From Albimonas marina (lineage in GTDB: Bacteria; Pseudomonadota; Alphaproteobacteria; Rhodobacterales; Rhodobacteraceae): a stretch of DNA of 64,000 nucleotides. The position numbers were made by a program, and so were the translations under genes. The stretch lies in contig NZ_JARHUC010000002.1 of the NCBI RefSeq assembly GCF_029223255.1, positions 496,001-560,000 of the forward strand. Reading direction: 5' to 3'. Shown here in pieces: positions 60,263 to 64,000 of the stretch (within the stretch, counting starts at the first letter, position 1; each line of letters starts with the position of its first letter). Below the pieces are notes generated by a model that had not been told where the DNA came from, ran no database searches, and saw only the letters and a program-made list of their open reading frames with translations.

Positions 60263-60871
60263 TCAGTCGCCGCCGGCGGTCCCGGCGTGCTTTCCGACCT
60301 CCCAGCCCACGCCCGCCAGCGCGGCCTGCGCGAAGGCGAGGGGGCTGTCCTCGAGGTCGGTGGCCATGGTGTCGTTCCAGCGGTTCAGCCAGCCGAAGAG
60401 CGAGACGACCGCCACGATCTCGACCAGCTGATCCTCGGAGAAATGCGCCCGCGCCGCCTCGAAATGCGCGGCCTCGACGCGGTTGGGAACCTCCGCCGCC
60501 GCCTGGGCCAGCGCCAGGGCCGCGCGCTCGGCCGGCGAGAACAGGGCGGAGGTCTCGTAGCTCCACACCTGCGCGATCTTCTCGGCCGAGGCGCCCCGCC
60601 GCTCGGCCACGTGGCCGGTGTGCGCCTGGCAGTAGCGGCAGCCGGCGGCGGCGGAGCAGATATGGGCGATCATCTGCACCAGCTCCGGCGGCAGCGAGCA
60701 GCCCGGCCCCATCACCGCCCGCCCCAGCCCCGCGAAGGCGCGCAGCAGGTCGGGCTTGCGCGCCATCGTCTTCATCGAGTTCGGCACGAACCCCATGCGC
60801 TCGCGCACGGGGTCGAGATCCGCGGCGAAGGCGTCCAGCGCCTCGTCCGGCAGCGGCGCGACATGGGCCAT
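60263..60871 (-). CDS. carboxymuconolactone decarboxylase/AhpD-like family protein
   Basis: 202 aa with the all-helical CMD fold. The redox-type motif CRYCQAHTGHVAERRGASAE (C-x-x-C-x-x-x-H) matches AhpD-like peroxidase-related proteins, but LFGWLNRWNDTMATDLEDSP is the motif of the long COG2128 subgroup found in catabolic clusters. MGFVPNSMKTMARKPDLLRA is also typical. It lies 3 bp after the cyclase gene and 12 bp before the FAH gene, so the three are one operon. Whether it acts as decarboxylase or antioxidant is unclear. Confidence 0.87.
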   Translation of the reverse strand: MAHVAPLPDEALDAFAADLDPVRERMGFVPNSMKTMARKPDLLRAFAGLGRAVMGPGCSLPPELVQMIAHICSAAAGCRYCQAHTGHVAERRGASAEKIAQVWSYETSALFSPAERAALALAQAAAEVPNRVEAAHFEAARAHFSEDQLVEIVAVVSLFGWLNRWNDTMATDLEDSPLAFAQAALAGVGWEVGKHAGTAGGD

Positions 60872-60874
60872 GGC

Positions 60875-61663
60875 TCAGTCCTCCAGCACGGCGACCGCGC
60901 GGATGAAGCCCGCCGAGGCCGCCTTGATCTTGTAGGGGAAGCAGATGATCTCGAAGCCGTGGTCGGGCAGCTGGTCGAGGTTCGCCAGCTTCTCCATGTG
61001 GCAGTAGCCGATGTCGATCGAGGCGCGGTGCCCCTCCCAGATGATCGAGGGGTCGCGGGTCTCCTCCCATTTCTTCTTGGTCAGGGCGAAGGGCGCGTCC
61101 CAGGACCACCCGTCGGTGCCGGTGACGCGGACGCCGCGTTCCAGCAGCCACAGGGTCGCCTCGCGGCCCATGCCGCAGCCGCGCAGGACGTAGTCGTCCT
61201 GCCCGTAGCGCCCGCCGGCGGCGGTGTTGACCACCACGATGTCGAGGGGCTGCAGATCGTGCCCGATGCGCTTCAACTCCGCCTCGACGTCGCCCGGGGT
61301 CGCGACGTAGCCGTCCTCCATGTGCCGGAAGTCGAGCTTCACGGCCTTGTTCCAGCACCACTCCAGCGGCACCTGGTCGATGGTCCAGGCGGGCTCGCCG
61401 CCGTTGAGCCGGCGGTTCATGGTGGAGTGGTGGTGATAGGGCGCGTCGAGATGCGTGCCGTTGTGGGTCGAGATCGCCAGCCGCTCCACCGCCCAGCCGT
61501 CGCCGCCGGGCAGATCGTCTTTCGTCAGCCCGGGGAAATGGGCTGCGAGCTGGGGGGCGGTCTGGGCGTGGGGGTGGTAGGCGATCTCCGGCAGGCTTCC
61601 GGGCGGGTCCGAGGCGATGCCCGCCTCCAGCGCGACCGAGAGGTCGATCAGCTTCCGGGGCAT
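60875..61663 (-). CDS. cyclase family metal-dependent hydrolase (kynurenine formamidase fold)
   Basis: 262 aa. The metal-binding motif is THNGTHLDAPYHHHSTMN (H-x-G-T-H-x-D), with VVVNTAAGGRYGQDDY and VTGTDGWSWDAPFAL as further family blocks. Members hydrolyse N-formylkynurenine, isatin or cyclic amides; the long GLTKDDLPGGDGWAVERL insert resembles the isatin hydrolase-like group. ATG 61661-61663 has GGGAGG 6 nt upstream. It is the first gene of the cyclase-CMD-FAH operon. A perfect palindrome AAGCGCTT (61698-61705) lies in its leader. Confidence 0.88.
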   Translation of the reverse strand: MPRKLIDLSVALEAGIASDPPGSLPEIAYHPHAQTAPQLAAHFPGLTKDDLPGGDGWAVERLAISTHNGTHLDAPYHHHSTMNRRLNGGEPAWTIDQVPLEWCWNKAVKLDFRHMEDGYVATPGDVEAELKRIGHDLQPLDIVVVNTAAGGRYGQDDYVLRGCGMGREATLWLLERGVRVTGTDGWSWDAPFALTKKKWEETRDPSIIWEGHRASIDIGYCHMEKLANLDQLPDHGFEIICFPYKIKAASAGFIRAVAVLED

Positions 61664-62078
61664 GCGCGCCCTCCCTGTCGTTTCCAGCGCCTGTATGAAG
61701 CGCTTGTTTGAATTGCAGCGAGGTTGCCCCAGCCCGCGCCGGCCGTCCAGCGTTTCCACGCCGCCCGCCGCCCCCTTCCCTCGCAGGCGCCGCGTCCATC
61801 GTCGCGACGCTCGCCCCCGCCCCGCCCGCGGCGCGCCCCAGCCGGGGCGCCGCCTGCCCCCCGTCTCTCAGCCCGCCGCCCCAGGCGCCCGGCGCGACGC
61901 CCGGGGTCCTCGCAAAGCGCCTGTTCTTCGGAGCCGTCTCTCGCTGATGCCGTAAAGAGCGACTCGCCCGCCGGGGTCCAGGATCGCGAAGCGACTGTAG
62001 CGCGCAAAAATTGGTGGCGCAGGCGCGCAAGGAAAGTGTCAGCACTTTTCGGGGCGTTGAACGGGCCTTGAAACCCTC
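61664..62078. other. boundary region between catabolic cluster and phage-like genes
   Basis: 415 bp without a supportable gene. The left end carries the operon leader with palindrome AAGCGCTT (61698-61705). The middle is C-rich. The right end (61940-62050) is AT-richer and contains the hairpin AAAGTG-tcag-CACTTT (62033-62048). No tRNA, integrase or clear attachment repeat was seen. Confidence 0.45.
62033..62048. terminator. weak hairpin downstream of the phage-like gene run
   Basis: AAAGTG and CACTTT pair around TCAG, 31 nt after the last stop of the minus-strand run. No T-run on the minus strand. Confidence 0.3.
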
Positions 62079-62387
62079 TCAGCCGTTGGCCTCCTGAACC
62101 CGGATCTCGAACTGATCGAGCATCTGAGGCTCGCCCCCCAGCTCCAGCCAGGTCTGCACCCTCCAGCGCCCGACGGCGAGCCCACCGGCGGCAAAGGCGG
62201 CGTGGATCGTGTAGTTGTCGCCCAGGCTCGCGGAGGCGTTGACCAGCTGGCCGCCGACGCCCCCGATCTTCTCGGCCGAGGCGGTGGGTGTGCCGGCGCT
62301 GATGTCGAAGGCGCTGCCCGCCTCGTCGACGACGGGGACGGCCCAGGCGTAGGCCTCGCCCTCAGTGATCTCGACGATGTCCGTCAT
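62079..62387 (-). CDS. hypothetical phage-type protein (102 aa)
   Basis: 102 aa, predicted beta-rich. EITEGEAYAWAVPVVDEAGS with GRWRVQTWLELGGEPQMLDQ followed by FEIRV has the feel of small phage tail or receptor-binding-protein domains (a polymerised-module pattern ending D-x-F-x-I-x-V). No specific family was recognised. ATG 62385-62387 overlaps the upstream stop as ATGA. Last of the run of four coupled genes. Confidence 0.6.
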   Translation of the reverse strand: MTDIVEITEGEAYAWAVPVVDEAGSAFDISAGTPTASAEKIGGVGGQLVNASASLGDNYTIHAAFAAGGLAVGRWRVQTWLELGGEPQMLDQFEIRVQEANG

Positions 62388-62656
62388 GTCCAGGTGGCCT
62401 CCGGTCGGGTCTGCCGCATGCGCCAGGCGGCGGCGGGTCTACTGGCACGGACGCGCCAGGGAGCGGCTGATCGGGCGGCCCGGTCGCGCCGCACGCCCAG
62501 CACGATGCGGTCCGGGTCGAAGCCGCTGACTGGCCCGGCCGGCCAGATTGCGACGATTTCGTAAGGCGGGACGCCTCCGGTCGGGGCGAGCGTGCCGAGG
62601 TCGATCTCGGCCCCGTCGAAGTCGGTTGCGCCGACGAGCGGGGAAACCGAGATCAT
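62384..62656 (-). CDS. hypothetical phage-type protein (90 aa)
   Basis: 90 aa. The N-terminal half (SVSPLVGATDFDGAEIDLGT, PPYEIVAIWPAGPVSGFDPD) looks like a small immunoglobulin-like or tail-accessory domain; the C-terminal 35 residues are Arg/Ala/Trp-rich. Both ends overlap neighbouring genes as ATGA, the dense packing typical of phage structural modules. No family recognised. Confidence 0.55.
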   Translation of the reverse strand: MISVSPLVGATDFDGAEIDLGTLAPTGGVPPYEIVAIWPAGPVSGFDPDRIVLGVRRDRAARSAAPWRVRASRPAAAWRMRQTRPEATWT

Positions 62657-63561
62657 GAGACTTGCAGCTCGAAGAGGATATGGTTCGAGCCGTACAGGAC
62701 CGGCCCGCTCGTCACGCTCCAGGCGAAGGCGACCGGCGTCGCCGGATCAAGCACGCCAAGCGCAGCCTGAGTCCTTCCGCCCCACGAGCTATTGCCACCG
62801 CGCGCCCAGAACTCCGTTGCCGGGTACGGCCCATCATACGGGCCAACGGTGATGTCGCCGGGAGGGTCGGTGAAGGTGATTTGAGACGAAAAGCCGTGCC
62901 CACCGGTGAAGTGCACGTAATTCGGATGCGTCCGAGGGCGCGCCATCGACCCCGTGTAGGACGCCAACCCCCCCAAAAACATGCTGTCGAGCCCGCCATC
63001 CACATCCGGCGTCGCAAAGGGCAGGACCGTCGCACCGGCAGATCGGAGCGTCATGAGAATGAACGATCCGGGCAATATGCTGACTGGGATCGTGTAACCC
63101 GCGGCGTTGCTGGACGTGACAGGCTGCGCGTAGACCACGCCAATCGGAAGGCGGTCGTCGGTCCTGTACATATCCCAGTCCGGGATCTCAGGTATTCCAC
63201 CGCCGTTGTAGGTGTATCCCCTGTTGACCACGTGCAGATGCATCACGCGCAAATCGCCCGGAGCCGCCGCCGGGACTACAATATCGACAGACTGCTCACC
63301 GGAACTCGTCGTGGTGCCGTACACGTTGTAATCCTGCGCCACCACGATCGGCGGGCCATAGTCCGCGGTCACGTCCACCGCCGCGAGATCCGCGAGCGCC
63401 AGCGCCCCGCGCTTGTCGCGCACCAGGCCGCGGAGGCGGGTTTGCGTGACCCCCTCGGCCCACGCGCCGTCGCCGCCCTGCGGGTCGAAGAACACCCGCC
63501 GCGCCGGCGTGACGCGGAACAGCCCGTGACCGGCCGAGCCCGCGGACGTCTTGTCGGTCAT
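62653..63561 (-). CDS. hypothetical phage-type protein (302 aa)
   Basis: 302 aa. The N-terminal part (ARRVFFDPQGGDGAWAEGVT; ALALADLAAVDVTADYGPPI) is like neighbouring host-coded proteins in composition. The rest (YNVYGTTTSSGEQSVDIVVP; GGLASYTGSMARPRTHPNYV; SSWGGRTQAALGVLDPATPV) is Gly/Thr/Ser/Tyr-rich and beta-like, as in phage tail-fibre or appendage proteins. The codon pattern in 62880-63400 is visibly less GC-biased than the rest of the window. ATG 63559-63561 overlaps the upstream gene as ATGA. Function unknown. Confidence 0.6.
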   Translation of the reverse strand: MTDKTSAGSAGHGLFRVTPARRVFFDPQGGDGAWAEGVTQTRLRGLVRDKRGALALADLAAVDVTADYGPPIVVAQDYNVYGTTTSSGEQSVDIVVPAAAPGDLRVMHLHVVNRGYTYNGGGIPEIPDWDMYRTDDRLPIGVVYAQPVTSSNAAGYTIPVSILPGSFILMTLRSAGATVLPFATPDVDGGLDSMFLGGLASYTGSMARPRTHPNYVHFTGGHGFSSQITFTDPPGDITVGPYDGPYPATEFWARGGNSSWGGRTQAALGVLDPATPVAFAWSVTSGPVLYGSNHILFELQVS

Positions 63562-64000
63562 GCCGCCGCCCAGGCGAGCGCGTCGCGCAGGGCGGCGGCC
63601 TCGGTCCGCAGGATCGACAGCTCGGCCGAGGTCAGCACCCGCGCCAGCGGCCGCCCGCCCGTCGACCAGGCATAGGCGGGCGTCACGGCCGGGTCGCAGG
63701 CCGAGCCCCCCACCTTCGCCACCAGCGCCGCCCCGGCCGCGTGCGCGCCGGCGATCGCGTCGCCGAGCGAGCCCGGCAGAGCGCCCGGCCAGCCCCGCTC
63801 GGCCGCGGCCGCGACCGCCTCGTCGGGATAGGCGGCCAGGGCGCCGACCGTCTCCCACCCAAGCTGCAGGCGGTCCAGGTGCGCCGCCATGTCGGCGACG
63901 CTGATATCCGGCGCGGTCGCCAGCGCGTCGGCCGCGTCGTGCATGGCGCCGGCGGCGTTCATCGCCGACAGCACGGCGCGGTCGATATGGGGCAGAGCGG
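63558..64000 (-). CDS. hypothetical phage-associated protein (5' end outside window)
   Basis: The frame is open to the right edge and reads LPHIDRAVLSAMNAAGAMHD at its visible start, so the true start is probably outside; GTG 63972-63974 is an internal alternative without a ribosome-binding site. About 147 codons are visible. The protein is helical and Ala-rich (VADMAAHLDRLQLGWETVGA; EAAALRDALAWAAA end). Its TGA overlaps the next ATG. No family recognised; its role is inferred only from the coupled phage-like genes. Confidence 0.55.
   Translation of the reverse strand, partial: ALPHIDRAVLSAMNAAGAMHDAADALATAPDISVADMAAHLDRLQLGWETVGALAAYPDEAVAAAAERGWPGALPGSLGDAIAGAHAAGAALVAKVGGSACDPAVTPAYAWSTGGRPLARVLTSAELSILRTEAAALRDALAWAAA

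Noticed and set aside
56519-61711. A 1730-codon plus-strand open frame opposite clcA, the thioesterase, FAH, CMD and cyclase genes
   Set aside because: It is antisense to five well supported genes, is His/Arg/Gln/Gly-rich in the manner of complement frames at high GC, and has no family feature.
61940-62078. Phage attachment site or tRNA-end fragment beside the phage-like genes
   Set aside because: No tRNA T-arm, no integrase and no second repeat copy visible in the window.

Overview
The window comes from a very GC-rich alphaproteobacterium, most likely a member of the Rhodobacterales (Roseobacter/Paracoccaceae side). The main pointers are a ChpT-type phosphotransferase next to a DUF3553 gene, an olsBA ornithine-lipid pair, a VPLPA-CTERM surface protein, a short-chain-acyl-type XRE regulator, a PAS_5 protein, CcmE/CcmF/CcmH genes near argC, and coding-strand skew strong enough to open long false frames opposite most genes. 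No rRNA, CRISPR array, insertion sequence or replication origin was seen. One tRNA, tRNA-Pro(TGG) with an encoded CCA end, is present.

Layout. 1-2.6 kb: end of an amino-acid/amide ABC importer (permease cut by the window edge, Tat-exported binding protein), divergent from an XRE regulator. 4.7-13 kb: a thiamine-phosphate-synthase-like gene, olsB-olsA, DUF3553/chpT, a VPLPA-CTERM protein, the gamma-carbonic anhydrase-gmk-yicC run and a PAS_5 protein. 13-30 kb: zapA with a coiled-coil partner, transketolase, ileS, a class V aminotransferase, two enoyl-CoA hydratases, a formate/nitrite-type channel, an oversized DnaE2 and an HNH endonuclease. 30-43.6 kb: ccmH/ccmF, a homocysteine methyltransferase and PhzF gene lying between ccmF and ccmE, YihY, argC, a sulfotransferase, rplM-rpsI, a membrane LytTR regulator, and a PaaI thioesterase divergent from a third enoyl-CoA hydratase.

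44.3-58.3 kb: a sensor kinase with a periplasmic solute-binding domain and two receiver-only regulators, an MFS efflux pump, DUF502, LysE, DUF2798, tRNA-Pro, DUF427 with aminopeptidase P, a lipoprotein divergent from a double cold-shock protein, DUF192, a 57-residue DUF1328 membrane protein, and a ClC channel. 58.3-61.7 kb: a same-strand cluster (cyclase, AhpD/CMD-like, FAH-like, thioesterase) that looks like a small catabolic pathway. 62.1-64 kb: four minus-strand genes joined by 4-nt ATGA overlaps, with less GC-biased sequence, read as the end of a prophage or similar phage-derived block that continues past the window.

The most unusual features are structural rather than enzymatic: a 31-bp near-perfect inverted repeat whose loop is a G-quadruplex motif (51133-51211); two convergent gene pairs whose stop codons sit in opposite arms of one hairpin; a 31-bp exact repeat in two intergenic regions; an apparently orphan terminator upstream of the LytTR gene; a pentapeptide minisatellite inside dnaE2; and an HNH endonuclease gene whose apparent N-terminal coding sequence has no standard start codon. 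No wholly new multi-gene system could be demonstrated. All family names come from reading the translated sequence, not from database searches.
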